64,000 bases of DNA from Scandinavium manionii (GTDB lineage: Bacteria > Pseudomonadota > Gammaproteobacteria > Enterobacterales > Enterobacteriaceae). Of the stretch, positions 1 through 8,578 are shown piece after piece. The notes under the pieces were generated by a model, which was not told the DNA's origin, did no database searches, and saw nothing but the letters and a program-made list of their open reading frames with translations. The stretch spans positions 62,001-126,000 of the forward strand of contig NZ_JALIGC010000033.1 of assembly GCF_024764775.1 (NCBI RefSeq), in the 5' to 3' direction. The stretch's first letter is position 1, and every line of letters starts with the position of its first letter. The translations under genes and the position numbers were made by a program.

Positions 1-418
1 TTTCCGGATGCGGCACGCCGCGCAGGCTGCCGTCCAGCGCGTAACCCCAACCGTGATACGGGCAGACAAAACTGTTGGTTTTGCCACTGCGGTGTTCGCA
101 CACCGTGGCAGCGCGGTGGCGGCAGCGGTTGAGTAAGGTGTGCACCGTGCCTTTGCGATCGCGGACCACAATCACCGGCTGAGTGCCGATTTCCGTGGTT
201 TTAAAGCTGCCGGTGTCCGGGATTTCGCTGGCGTGCGCCACCCATACCCAGGTTTTGCTGAAGATGCGGTCCAGTTCGAGCTGGAACAGTTCTTCTGAGG
301 TGTAAAGCGAAGTGTGTACCCGGTCGGATTTCACCAACGCCGCAATCTCCGCGCTCGTCAGCGTCGGTGGCGTTGCGGGATCGATATTCTTCACATTGAT
401 GATGTGATCACATTGCAT
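1..418 (-). CDS. iacC: Rieske aromatic-ring oxygenase large subunit, IacC-like (partial, runs off left edge)
   Basis: Only the N-terminal 139 residues lie in the window; the rest is beyond base 1. A Rieske [2Fe-2S] site is visible: Cys99-x-His101 and, 17 residues on, Cys119-x2-His122 followed by Gly-Trp, as in ring-hydroxylating dioxygenase alpha subunits. In the iac pathway IacC acts on an oxidised indole-3-acetate intermediate on the way to catechol (family knowledge). I chose the ATG at 418-416 because AGGAG sits 7 nt upstream; an ATG at 424-422 is too close to that site. The start overlaps the preceding gene by 11 nt, so the two are probably translationally coupled. The mononuclear-iron domain is outside the window. 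Confidence 0.85.
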   Translation of the reverse strand, partial: MQCDHIINVKNIDPATPPTLTSAEIAALVKSDRVHTSLYTSEELFQLELDRIFSKTWVWVAHASEIPDTGSFKTTEIGTQPVIVVRDRKGTVHTLLNRCRHRAATVCEHRSGKTNSFVCPYHGWGYALDGSLRGVPHPE

Positions 419-950
419 GTCCATTCTCCTGCACATCTTTGTTTTTATCAGGAACCGGTAAGGCATCCGCCGCGTGCCAGTGGTCTACCGGGCGGCTGAA
501 CAGGTTGCGGGTGGTGAAATGGCGCATCACCATCTCGCCCGCCTCGCGCACAAAATTGACATTGAGCTCTGCGGCGTTGAGATGCGCACCGCCTGCGGTA
601 AATGCCGAAGTTTGCAGCATCAGCCAGCGGCCGCGCAGTGTGCCGTTCGGTTCATGCCACAGCGCTTCGGAACAGAGGAAGTGCGCGTTCATCGCAAAAT
701 GCGCCGGTTGCCGCACGTAGCCCGCCATCATTTTCACGACGGCGTCGCGCCCAAAATGCCGCCCGAGGCGCGTGGCGTAGGGTTCACCAACGCCCTCCCA
801 GCAGGCATCCACGCTGAACAGCGCGCCAATCGCCTGCACCGTTTCCGGGGTATCGAGCTGGTCGCATAAACGCATGTAATCGCTGATGCAGACCCGCGCC
901 GCCTGATAGTCTTCGAGCTGCTGCAACCGCAGCGCATCCTGGGCGTTCAT
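408..950 (-). CDS. iacI: SnoaL/NTF2-like protein of the iac operon (IacI, alternatively dioxygenase small subunit IacD)
   Basis: A 180-residue protein with the cone-shaped NTF2/SnoaL pattern: an N-terminal helix followed by alternating strands, with a His-rich stretch around residues 80-95. Ring-hydroxylating dioxygenase beta subunits share this fold, so either IacI (unknown function) or IacD (small subunit) is possible. Its place directly before iacC, after iacB, matches the H-A-B-I-C order I recall for some iac clusters, which favours IacI. The open frame extends upstream to 1019, but that part overlaps iacB; the ATG at 950 lies 11 nt after the iacB stop and is preferred. Confidence 0.6.
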   Translation of the reverse strand: MNAQDALRLQQLEDYQAARVCISDYMRLCDQLDTPETVQAIGALFSVDACWEGVGEPYATRLGRHFGRDAVVKMMAGYVRQPAHFAMNAHFLCSEALWHEPNGTLRGRWLMLQTSAFTAGGAHLNAAELNVNFVREAGEMVMRHFTTRNLFSRPVDHWHAADALPVPDKNKDVQENGHAM

Positions 951-961
951 CGTCAGCTCCG

Positions 962-1321
962 TCAGTTCTGGATGATCAGTTCGCGGCCTACGCGGGCCTC
1001 GATTTTGCAGTACTTCCACAGCTTGCTACCGCCATCGCCCACCGGGGTGGTGCGGAACAGGTTGCAGACGGCAGCGACGTTTTCCAGACGCTCGGCGTCG
1101 GCTAACACGTAGGTGGTCCACGGTGCGGTGGTGGACGGGCCAACCATCAGTTGGTCGTCGTCCATATTGCCGATGACGGTGATGCCCGGCGTTTCATCAA
1201 TGCCTTTCATCATCACACCGAATGCGCCCCACACTTGTTTGGCTTCCGCCGGACTGGCATCGAAAAAGTTCTGGTTCACGCCGATGCAAAACAGCACGCG
1301 TAAGGTTGTTGACTGGCTCAT
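962..1321 (-). CDS. iacB: IacB-like small protein of auxin catabolism
   Basis: A 119-residue cytoplasmic protein with no signal peptide, resembling the dimeric alpha/beta-barrel (ferredoxin-like) small proteins placed between iacA and the dioxygenase genes. IacB is a conserved component of indole-3-acetate degradation loci whose biochemical role is not firmly settled. An AGGAG sits 6 nt before the ATG. It follows iacA by 19 nt and precedes the SnoaL-like gene by 11 nt, so it is in the same transcript. The identification rests on operon position plus recalled similarity. Confidence 0.7.
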   Translation of the reverse strand: MSQSTTLRVLFCIGVNQNFFDASPAEAKQVWGAFGVMMKGIDETPGITVIGNMDDDQLMVGPSTTAPWTTYVLADAERLENVAAVCNLFRTTPVGDGGSKLWKYCKIEARVGRELIIQN

Positions 1322-1340
1322 CTGTTGCTCCTTTCAAAAA

Positions 1341-2468
1341 TCACAAGTAACCCGGCAGCGGTTTGCCACCAAAGAAGACCGTACCGGCATTGAGGTACGA
1401 GAGGTCGCCCATAAAGGCATGTTGGGTAATCACCATCGTATCGCGCACGTAGCGTTGCAGCGGGCTGGTCATGGTCACGCCGCCCATGCCGTTGAGGGCC
1501 AGCGCCTGGCGTGCCACCTCGGCGGAAACGCGGGTGACGTGCGTCGATGAAAGACGCAGCGCGTTAATCTGTTCGCAGCTCGCATCTTCCCCCGCCAGCA
1601 GTTTTTGCCAGACGTCGTCGATGGCGTCGTAAAACCAGGCCCGGGCGGAGCGCAATTCAGCTTCGCAGTGGGCGATTTGCATCTGCGCCTGCGGTCTGTC
1701 GGCCAGACGCGGGGCGCCGGTGACGGACTGCTGACGATGGGCGATGGCGTAAATTTCATTCAGTGCTGCCCGGGCCACGCCAAGGGCGACGACGGACAGC
1801 ACCTGTGTCGCCAGCGACAGCACCGGATAGCGGTACAGCGGCCCTTCCAGATTCAGCGCACCGCCGCGAATAAAGGTCCATTCGTGTGGCACAAAAGCGT
1901 CGTTGACCACCAGATCATGGCTGCCGGTTCCGGCGAGGCCCACGGTGTCCCACACCGGGTCGATATGTACATTTTCACGCGGCAACACCGCCATACGCGG
2001 CAAAGCTTGTTCGCCGTCGGGCAGAATGCCGACGCCTAATACCGAAGCGCCCATGCTGCCGCTGGCAAAGCTCCAGCGTCCGCTGACGCGATAGCCGCCG
2101 TCAGCCTGCTGCGCTTTTTGCGTCGGGAAGATGCCCCCGGCAAACACCACGTCCGGGCCGTCGCGATAGAGTTCTTTCAGGGTGTCCGGCGGCAATGCGC
2201 CGAGATAAAACGGGCTCATGCCGAAGCTGGCGACCCAGCCAGCCGACCCGTCTGCGGTGGCGATTTGCTCGACCAGTTCGCAGAACTCAGCCGGGGAGCA
2301 TTCGTCGCCGCCGTACATTTTCGGCACCAGCGCGCGGTAAACGCCGACCTGTTTGAAGCGGGCGATCACATCCTCAGAAATATGGCGCTGATGCTCGAAA
2401 TCAGCGCTGCGAGTGGCAACGTCACTCAACAGCGGAACCAGCGCTTCACGAATCGGTACGGCAGACAT
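1341..2468 (-). CDS. iacA: Indole-3-acetate monooxygenase IacA (acyl-CoA dehydrogenase-fold flavoprotein)
   Basis: A 375-residue member of the acyl-CoA dehydrogenase superfamily branch that uses reduced flavin for hydroxylation (HsaA/HpaB-like two-component monooxygenases). The N-terminal helical domain, the central beta-domain with a GSHD stretch, and a C-terminal four-helix domain near an ALNGMGGV motif can all be followed. IacA performs the first oxidation of indole-3-acetate, and the family can also turn indole into indigo. It would need a flavin reductase (IacG), which must lie outside the window. GGAGG sits 5 nt before the ATG. The 104-nt gap to iacH contains a short inverted repeat at 2523-2535, so an extra promoter here is possible. 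Confidence 0.83.
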   Translation of the reverse strand: MSAVPIREALVPLLSDVATRSADFEHQRHISEDVIARFKQVGVYRALVPKMYGGDECSPAEFCELVEQIATADGSAGWVASFGMSPFYLGALPPDTLKELYRDGPDVVFAGGIFPTQKAQQADGGYRVSGRWSFASGSMGASVLGVGILPDGEQALPRMAVLPRENVHIDPVWDTVGLAGTGSHDLVVNDAFVPHEWTFIRGGALNLEGPLYRYPVLSLATQVLSVVALGVARAALNEIYAIAHRQQSVTGAPRLADRPQAQMQIAHCEAELRSARAWFYDAIDDVWQKLLAGEDASCEQINALRLSSTHVTRVSAEVARQALALNGMGGVTMTSPLQRYVRDTMVITQHAFMGDLSYLNAGTVFFGGKPLPGYL

Positions 2469-2572
2469 AGCTTCCTCCGGTTTTTGTTATTTGCGGCGCG
2501 TTCAGGACGCACGAGGCCGCAATGAGTCGTACTCACTGAGTCATCAAGGAAAAGAAAAGCGAAATTAAGGGG

Positions 2573-3697
2573 TTAGTGACGTCGTCGCTGGGTCAGCCAT
2601 TCGGCGGCCTGCACCAGCAAACCGTCGTGGCCTTTGGCCGCCACCAGCTGGAGCGCCACCGGGCGGCCATGGCGTTCACCCACCGGCAGCGACAGCGCCG
2701 GGTGCCCGCTCAGGTTGAACGGCCGCACCAGCCGTGTGAGGTTGACCACACTCAGCGGGTCCTGCGCCTCGCTCAGCGTCGGCGGCAGTTCCGGCAAGGT
2801 CGCCAACGCCAGCAAGGGGGTTTGCGCCAGTAAGACATCGAGCTGCGCACTGAAATCGCGGCGAATCTGTTCGGCGGCGTCAAGTGCTTCCGGGCTGACG
2901 TCAGCCCCTGAGCGAATGCGGGACGCCACGTCGGCGGAGACCTCCCCGCTTTCAAGCAGCGGATTCAGCGCCAGCCAGTTTTCTCGGCTGATGATCGTCA
3001 GCCCGGCACGGTGCGCGTCAGCAAACAGAGGTAACCTTGCGTCGCGTGGCTGCACGGAATGTTGTTCGAGGAAAGCCCGCAGGCAGGCATCAATTTCTGG
3101 GGTAGCAACGGAGAGGAACGACATCGCCGGCAGCGCGGACAAGGGTTCGTCGACGGTCACGCCAAGTCGGGTCATCGTCTGGCGCAGCACCGCGGCATCA
3201 CGGGTGAATACGCCAACGCAGTCCAGCGAGCTCTCCTCAGGCATGACGCCCTGGCGGCTCAAAACGCCGTAACCGGGCTTGAGGCCGATAACCCCACAGC
3301 AGGCCGCAGGCATTCGCACCGAGCCGCCGGTATCGGTGCCGAGGGAAAAATCGACTTCGCCTGAGGCCACCACCGCCGCCGAACCGCTGGACGAGCCGCC
3401 GGGGATCACATCAGGGAAGCGCGTGTTGAGCGGAGTGCCGCCCCAGGCATTGATGCCCGTCACGCCAAACGCCAGCTCATGCAGCGTTGTTTTGCCGGTC
3501 AGTACGCAATTTTTACCCAGCAGCGTGGTCACCACGCTGGCATGGTGTTCTGCATCCGGGGCGTTTTCCAGCGCCCGACAGCCTGCCCGGGTCGGGAAAC
3601 CTGCCACGGCCAGCGTGTCTTTGACTGCAAAACGAAGATCGCCCTCACCGAGGACAAATTGCTCTACAAAACCTTTGCTCACAGAAACTGGCTTCAT
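2573..3697 (-). CDS. iacH: Amidase-signature hydrolase IacH
   Basis: A 374-residue amidase-signature enzyme. The Ser-cisSer-Lys catalytic set is visible: the Lys in the FAVKDTL segment near the N-terminus, the GGSSSGSAA stretch and the GTDTGGSVRMPA nucleophile region. IacH accompanies auxin catabolic genes, but its substrate is uncertain; an indole-3-acetamide-type amide is plausible. The open frame reaches upstream to 3784, but the ATG at 3697 has AAGGTG 8 nt before it and begins where amidase homology starts, so the longer form is rejected. It appears to be the first structural gene of the operon, with a palindromic operator candidate at 3763-3779. Confidence 0.75.
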   Translation of the reverse strand: MKPVSVSKGFVEQFVLGEGDLRFAVKDTLAVAGFPTRAGCRALENAPDAEHHASVVTTLLGKNCVLTGKTTLHELAFGVTGINAWGGTPLNTRFPDVIPGGSSSGSAAVVASGEVDFSLGTDTGGSVRMPAACCGVIGLKPGYGVLSRQGVMPEESSLDCVGVFTRDAAVLRQTMTRLGVTVDEPLSALPAMSFLSVATPEIDACLRAFLEQHSVQPRDARLPLFADAHRAGLTIISRENWLALNPLLESGEVSADVASRIRSGADVSPEALDAAEQIRRDFSAQLDVLLAQTPLLALATLPELPPTLSEAQDPLSVVNLTRLVRPFNLSGHPALSLPVGERHGRPVALQLVAAKGHDGLLVQAAEWLTQRRRH

Positions 3698-3762
3698 GAT
3701 TAACACCTTGACCAGAAAAAACGAATCATATTCAGGTGAGTCGTCAACGCGACCTTTTGTCC

Positions 3763-3779
3763 TGACTAACGTTAGGTCA
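3763..3779. promoter_or_regulatory. Candidate MarR-family (IacR) operator upstream of iacH
   Basis: The 17-nt site TGACTAACGTTAGGTCA is centred on the perfect palindrome CTAACGTTAG and flanked by TGA/TCA. It lies 66 nt upstream of the iacH start, in the gap between iacH and the MarR gene. MarR-type repressors bind inverted repeats of this size. A separate word, TGAGTCGT, occurs at 3737-3744 here and again at 2523-2530 before iacA. The binding role is inferred. Confidence 0.45.
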
Positions 3780-4029
3780 ATCATGGAAGATTTAGATGAA
3801 AATTCAAGTAATCTTTCACGTTATTTTCACCAACAAGAAACAATTCATTAACCTTTGAGAATGAAAGGCTATTGCATCAGGCTGATGAAAAATAAAACAA
3901 AAATGGTGGGGTTGGGGCAGAAAGCCGTCATGCGGACTGATAACGGCATTGCTTTAAAAGGTGTGTAATTACAGAAGGTTATGAGAAATTTCTAAGCGTG
4001 TCACAAATTTGTCATTACGCGGTTCAGGA

Positions 4030-4503
4030 TCAAAGTTCGTTGAGGTTATCGAGCACTTTTGCCAGTGACAGATTCATTTTTGCGACCTGGCTGCTGGTCA
4101 TACCCTTGAACCCTTTCTCAAATACTTTGCTGGCCTGGGCGTACGCTTCTTCCACTTTTTGCCGCCCGAGTTCGGTGAGCATCACTTCGGTTACGCGCGC
4201 GTCACTTTCGCTGCTGGCGGTGGTCACCAGACCGTCTTCGCGCAGGCGCCCAACGATTTTAGTCACCGTCGGCATTTTGGCCATCGCGTATTCCGCAATC
4301 TGCGAAATGCTGGCCTTGCCGTACTGGTGCGTCACCATCAACACCCGGAAGCCAGAAACATCGAGCTGCGCTTTTTTCAGTGTGATTTCCATGATTTGCG
4401 TGTAGCGCGCGTAAACATTCACAATCCAGTAGAACGGAAATTCTTCGCGATGGAAGCCGGGATCGGCGGCAGTATCCTCAGCGGTTTTTTTTATGTTACT
4501 CAT
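4030..4503 (-). CDS. iacR: MarR-family regulator, IacR-like
   Basis: A 157-residue winged-helix protein of the MarR family. Helices of the dimer interface occupy the first 45 residues; the recognition helix region (SISQIAEYAMAKMPTVTKIV) falls near residues 66-85, followed by the wing with the typical SESDAR segment near 98-103. In iac loci a MarR protein represses catabolic genes and is relieved by auxin or an intermediate. It lies upstream of, and in the same direction as, iacH, separated by about 330 nt, and is divergent from the MFS importer, so it could control both sides. Confidence 0.75.
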   Translation of the reverse strand: MSNIKKTAEDTAADPGFHREEFPFYWIVNVYARYTQIMEITLKKAQLDVSGFRVLMVTHQYGKASISQIAEYAMAKMPTVTKIVGRLREDGLVTTASSESDARVTEVMLTELGRQKVEEAYAQASKVFEKGFKGMTSSQVAKMNLSLAKVLDNLNEL

Positions 4504-4648
4504 GCGTTTCCTTACCAGAAAAAAGCAGCAGATAACGCGATTATACCTGCGAATCCGTGGCGGCTATAGCGTCAATGCGCCGCCGGTTGCGGGTTTGAAC
4601 TGCGTCATAAGAAAAAGGCGCGATCGCCGTCGCATTATGATTCATAAA

Positions 4649-4658
4649 TGATATATCA
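4649..4658. promoter_or_regulatory. Palindrome in the divergent iacR/MFS promoter region
   Basis: TGATATATCA is a perfect 10-nt palindrome in the AT-rich part of the 266-nt gap between the MarR gene and the transporter gene. It is a candidate operator for either the MarR or the downstream AraC-type regulator. Short AT palindromes occur by chance, so support is weak. Confidence 0.25.
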
Positions 4659-4769
4659 CCTGCAATTACGTATCATTTTTTGCGTATTACATTGACGTTT
4701 CCAGTGGCTATTTTCTATACGTTTAGCCGACCTGCACACTCATACTAATAATCGCAATGTGGAGTTTTC

Positions 4770-6140
4770 ATGACTGATACGTCTGCACCATTACCTCTGG
4801 ACCCGCCGCTGGACCCGCGCCAGCAGGCCGTTATCAAGAAGCTGTTCCGTCGCCTGATCGTGTTTTTATTTATCCTGTTCGTGTTCTCCTATCTCGACCG
4901 CATCAACATTGGTTTTGCCGGGCTGACGATGGGCAAAGATCTCGGCCTGACCAGCACCATGTTTGGCCTCGCCACCACCCTGTTTTATGTGATGTACGTT
5001 ATCTGCGGCATTCCGAGCAATATCATGCTGAGCATCGTCGGCGCACGCCGTTGGATTGCGATGCTGATGGTCATCTGGGGTATTGCGTCGACCGCCACCA
5101 TGTTCGCCACCGGGCCGAACAGCCTGTACGTGTTGCGGATGCTGGTCGGGATTGCAGAAGCCGGTTTCCTGCCGGGGCTGCTGCTGTATTTAACCTACTG
5201 GTTCCCGGCGCAGTATCGCGCCCGCGCCAACGCCCTGTTTATGATTGCGATGCCGGTCACCATGGCGCTCGGGTCGCTGGCCTCGGGGTACATTCTGAAC
5301 ATGGACGGCCTGCTGAATCTGAAAGGCTGGCAGTGGCTGTTCCTGCTGGAAGGTTTCCCGTCGGTGCTGTTGGGTCTGGTGGTGTGGTTCTGGCTGGATG
5401 ACAGTCCGTCGAAGGCGAAATGGCTGACCGAAGACGACAAGGCCTGCCTGAACGAGATGCTGGAAGCCGACAAAATCGCGCTGCAAAAAACGCAGCTGGC
5501 CGCCAGTGCGTCGCTGTTGCCGCCGCGCAGCATGGCGCGCGAACTGTTCACCCCGGTGATCATTCTCTACACGCTGGCCTATTTCTGCCTGACCAATACG
5601 CTGAGCGCACTGAGCGTCTGGACTCCGCTTATCCTGCGCAGCTTTAACGAAACCAGCAGCAACGTGACCATCGGCCTGCTGAGCGCCATTCCGCAGGTGT
5701 GCACCATCGTGGGGATGGTGTGGTGGAGCAAGCGTTCGGACCGAATGAACGAACGTAAATTCCACACTCTGCTGCCGTATCTGTTTGCCGCAGCAGGGTG
5801 GATGCTGACCGCTTCCAGCACCAATCCGCTATGGCAGTTCAGCGGTATTGTGATGGCGTCGGTAGGGGCATTTGCGGCGATGGTTATTTTCTGGACCACG
5901 CCGGACCGCTACATTTCCCTGCGCACTCGCGCGGTGGGCATTGCGGTGATCAACGCCACCGGGATGACCGGCGCGGCGCTCGGGCCGCTGCTAATGGGCT
6001 GGATGAAAGATGTCACCGGCAACTTCAACGCCGGGATCTTTATGGTCGCCGGATTCCTGGTGCTGGGGGCGATAATCATTGCCGTGATCCCGATGAAAAA
6101 AGCGGTCCCGCGCAAAGAAGCAGCGTCCTTACCGACTTGA
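4770..6140 (+). CDS. MFS organic-anion transporter (anion:cation symporter family), probable aromatic-acid/auxin importer
   Basis: A 456-residue inner-membrane protein with twelve predicted transmembrane helices. Helix 1 ends in FSYLDRINIGFA, the signature loop of the ACS family (4-hydroxyphenylacetate, tartrate and phthalate importers). Residues 1-30 form a cytosolic Pro-rich tail. GGAG lies 5 nt before the ATG. Its position divergent from the iac operon suggests import of indole-3-acetate or a related aromatic acid; this is inference from context. The AraC-type regulator follows after 31 nt and is probably co-transcribed. Confidence 0.8.
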   Translation: MTDTSAPLPLDPPLDPRQQAVIKKLFRRLIVFLFILFVFSYLDRINIGFAGLTMGKDLGLTSTMFGLATTLFYVMYVICGIPSNIMLSIVGARRWIAMLMVIWGIASTATMFATGPNSLYVLRMLVGIAEAGFLPGLLLYLTYWFPAQYRARANALFMIAMPVTMALGSLASGYILNMDGLLNLKGWQWLFLLEGFPSVLLGLVVWFWLDDSPSKAKWLTEDDKACLNEMLEADKIALQKTQLAASASLLPPRSMARELFTPVIILYTLAYFCLTNTLSALSVWTPLILRSFNETSSNVTIGLLSAIPQVCTIVGMVWWSKRSDRMNERKFHTLLPYLFAAAGWMLTASSTNPLWQFSGIVMASVGAFAAMVIFWTTPDRYISLRTRAVGIAVINATGMTGAALGPLLMGWMKDVTGNFNAGIFMVAGFLVLGAIIIAVIPMKKAVPRKEAASLPT

Positions 6141-6171
6141 CTTAATATGTACGAGGTGTACTTTTCAGGAC

Positions 6172-7152
6172 ATGAAGAAAATCCTGATTATCGTCCCCGA
6201 CGGTGGCATGTTGTTTGAGTCCGCCGGTATTGCCGACATTCTGATGCAGGCCAACCGCCTGCATCCGGAAGGTCCGGCGCAGCCGCGTTATCACGTGGCA
6301 CTCGCGACCACCCAGCCGCATCAGGTTATTCACGGCCAGTCAGGGTTAAATCTGCTGGCCGATCACCGTTTGCACGAGCTGGACCCGCGAGAACCACTGG
6401 ATACCATTATCATCACCGGTCGCGGCCAGGACCCGCTGGAATCCATCGCGGTAGTCGACTGGCTGCATCTCGCGGCCCCCCACGCCCGACGCGTGGCCTC
6501 CGTGTGCGGCGGCGCACTTTTACTGGCGCAGGCCGGGTTGCTGGAAGGCAAACGGGCCACCACCCACTGGAAATTGCTCGACACGCTGAAAGCCGAATAC
6601 CCGCAGATCAACGTCGAAGCCGGGCCGCTGTACGTTCAGGATTGCCACGTCTGGACTTCGGGCGGCGTCAGTACCGGCTTCGACCTCACGCTGGCGCTGG
6701 TTGAAGAAGACTATGGTTTCACTCTCGCCCGCGACATCGCCCAGGACATGGTGATGTACCTGCGTCGCCCAGGTGGTCAGCTCCAGTTCAGCCGCTATAA
6801 CCTGAAGCAGTCCGACGGCCACGGCCCGTTGAACGAGCTGTTGGCGTGGATCCTCGACAACATCACCGCCGACCTGTGCGTGGAAAAGCTGGCAGAAAAA
6901 GCCGCCATGAGCCCGCGAAACTTTACCCGCGTGTTTACCCGTGAAACCGGGGCGTCTCCGGCCCGCTACGTGGCCGAAGCACGTCTGGCCGCGGCCCGTG
7001 AGCGTCTGGAACAAACTAATGACCCGCTCGAGCGCATTGCCGAACAGACCGGGTTTGGCAGCAGCATCAATCTGCGTCGTCTGTTTGAAAAACAATTGCA
7101 CCTGACGCCGGGTGAGTATCGCCAGCGCTTCCACTGTCGCAAAATGGCGTAA
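6172..7152 (+). CDS. GlxA-type AraC regulator (DJ-1/PfpI domain plus AraC helix-turn-helix)
   Basis: A 326-residue transcription factor. Residues 1 to about 180 form a DJ-1/PfpI-like alpha/beta domain with the nucleophile-elbow segment SVCGGALLLAQAGLL and the following ATTHW motif. The last 100 residues carry two AraC-type helix-turn-helix motifs, the second ending near LHLTPGEYRQRF. GlxA-family regulators sense small amines or acids through the N-terminal domain. It is tightly linked to the transporter (31 nt) and probably controls it; the inducer is unknown. Confidence 0.85.
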   Translation: MKKILIIVPDGGMLFESAGIADILMQANRLHPEGPAQPRYHVALATTQPHQVIHGQSGLNLLADHRLHELDPREPLDTIIITGRGQDPLESIAVVDWLHLAAPHARRVASVCGGALLLAQAGLLEGKRATTHWKLLDTLKAEYPQINVEAGPLYVQDCHVWTSGGVSTGFDLTLALVEEDYGFTLARDIAQDMVMYLRRPGGQLQFSRYNLKQSDGHGPLNELLAWILDNITADLCVEKLAEKAAMSPRNFTRVFTRETGASPARYVAEARLAAARERLEQTNDPLERIAEQTGFGSSINLRRLFEKQLHLTPGEYRQRFHCRKMA

Positions 7153-7230
7153 TGTGATCCTTTTTTGTCATTTACGCCAAAACCCTGCCCACCTACAGTG
7201 AGACCATAGACAACAGAGAAGGAGTTGATC

Positions 7231-8241
7231 ATGGTTAAGGTCGGTATTAATGGTTTCGGCAGGATTGGTCGCAACGTTTTACGCGCGGCGTTCGGCAACC
7301 CCAATTTACAGATTGTGGCGATCAATGATTTAACGGACAGCAAAACGCTGGCGCATTTGTTGAAATACGATTCGTTGCTCGGCACGTTCTCCGCCAGCGT
7401 TGAAGCCGTCGAGGGCGGGCTGCGAGTCGATGGTCAGACGATTACCGTGTTCAGTGAACGCGACCCGGCGAACATTCCGTGGCGCGACGTTGAGGTGGAT
7501 ATCGTGATTGAAGCCACCGGTTTCTTCACCGATCGCGAAAAAGCGGCGGTGCACATCCACAGCGGCGGCGCAAAGCGCGTCATCATCTCCGCACCTGGCA
7601 AAAATGACGATTTAACGGTGGTAATGGGCGTCAACCATCAGCTGTACGATCCGCAAAAACACAGCGTGGTGAGTAACGGCAGCTGCACCACCAACGGTCT
7701 CGCCCCGGCGGCGCAGGTGCTGCACCAGCATTTCGGCATTCGGCATGGCTTGATGAACACCACACACGCCTACACCAACAGCCAGGTTCTGCACGACCAG
7801 CCGGAGAAAGACCTGCGCGGGGCGCGAGCCGCAGCGCTCTCTATCGTGCCCTACTCCAGCGGCGCGGCGAAAGCGCTCGGCAAAGTTATCCCTGAACTTG
7901 ACGGGCGTTTGACCGGCTATTCGCTGCGCGTCCCGGTCCCGGTGGTGTCGATTGTCGACCTGACCGTTACCCTTGAGCGCGATGTTACGGCGCAAGAAGT
8001 GAATGACGCGTTCCGTCAGGCGGCGGCTTCCGGCCCGCTAAAAGGCATCCTCGGCTATAGCGATGAGCCGTTAGTGTCCAGCGATTACCAGGGTGACCCG
8101 CGCTCGTCAATTATTGATGGCCTTTCGACGCTGGTGATTGGCGGCAATATGGTGAAAATCCTCGCCTGGTATGACAACGAATGGGGCTTCTCCAATCGCC
8201 TGGTCGACCTTGCCCTGCTGATGGCGCAGCAAGAACGTTAA
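7231..8241 (+). CDS. NAD-dependent glyceraldehyde-3-phosphate dehydrogenase, secondary paralogue
   Basis: A 336-residue type I GAPDH. The Rossmann motif GINGFGRIGRNVLR is at the N-terminus, and the catalytic Cys sits in SNGSCTTNG with the partner His in THAYTNSQ. It resembles Gram-positive GapA (RNVLRAAF near the start, LKGILGYSEEPLV-like segment near 270) more than enterobacterial GapA. The second Cys of the usual CTTNC motif is Gly here; that residue is not the nucleophile. The ATG at 7231 with GAAGGAG upstream is preferred over the in-frame TTG at 7225. Why a GAPDH lies beside an auxin-catabolism island is not clear from the sequence. Confidence 0.85.
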   Translation: MVKVGINGFGRIGRNVLRAAFGNPNLQIVAINDLTDSKTLAHLLKYDSLLGTFSASVEAVEGGLRVDGQTITVFSERDPANIPWRDVEVDIVIEATGFFTDREKAAVHIHSGGAKRVIISAPGKNDDLTVVMGVNHQLYDPQKHSVVSNGSCTTNGLAPAAQVLHQHFGIRHGLMNTTHAYTNSQVLHDQPEKDLRGARAAALSIVPYSSGAAKALGKVIPELDGRLTGYSLRVPVPVVSIVDLTVTLERDVTAQEVNDAFRQAAASGPLKGILGYSDEPLVSSDYQGDPRSSIIDGLSTLVIGGNMVKILAWYDNEWGFSNRLVDLALLMAQQER

Positions 8242-8254
8242 TCTGCTTCACCCC

Positions 8255-8276
8255 GACTCCCGGGTAACCGGGGGTC
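8255..8276 (+). terminator. Hairpin after the GAPDH gene
   Basis: GACTCCCGG and CCGGGGGTC pair over 9 bp (one G-U) around a GTAA tetraloop, 14 nt after the stop. There is no following T-run, so intrinsic termination is uncertain. The rest of the 337-nt gap to the next gene (8277-8578) holds an AT-rich stretch and no other recognisable element. Confidence 0.4.
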
Positions 8277-8578
8277 AGTTCCGTTGCAGTCCCCGTTTCG
8301 TTTAATCCCCACAAAATTCGCTGCGAACGCGTGCCTTTGCTTATAAATCAATCCGATGTGCTAAAAATATCCGTGTTATCAGCATTGTATTGTTAAACAG
8401 GCTATGTAAAATCAGACAATCCGTGCTAAACACTTGTTAAATATTTAGTGGAATCCCGGGTCAGAATGTTGTTTGCTCGGTGACTATCTCTGTGCGTCGT
8501 CTACGCCATGAGTCATCCCTGCTCCGCAGGCAGCACCATGACCATTGGGCCTAACCCCGATTTGCAGGGAACGTCTGA

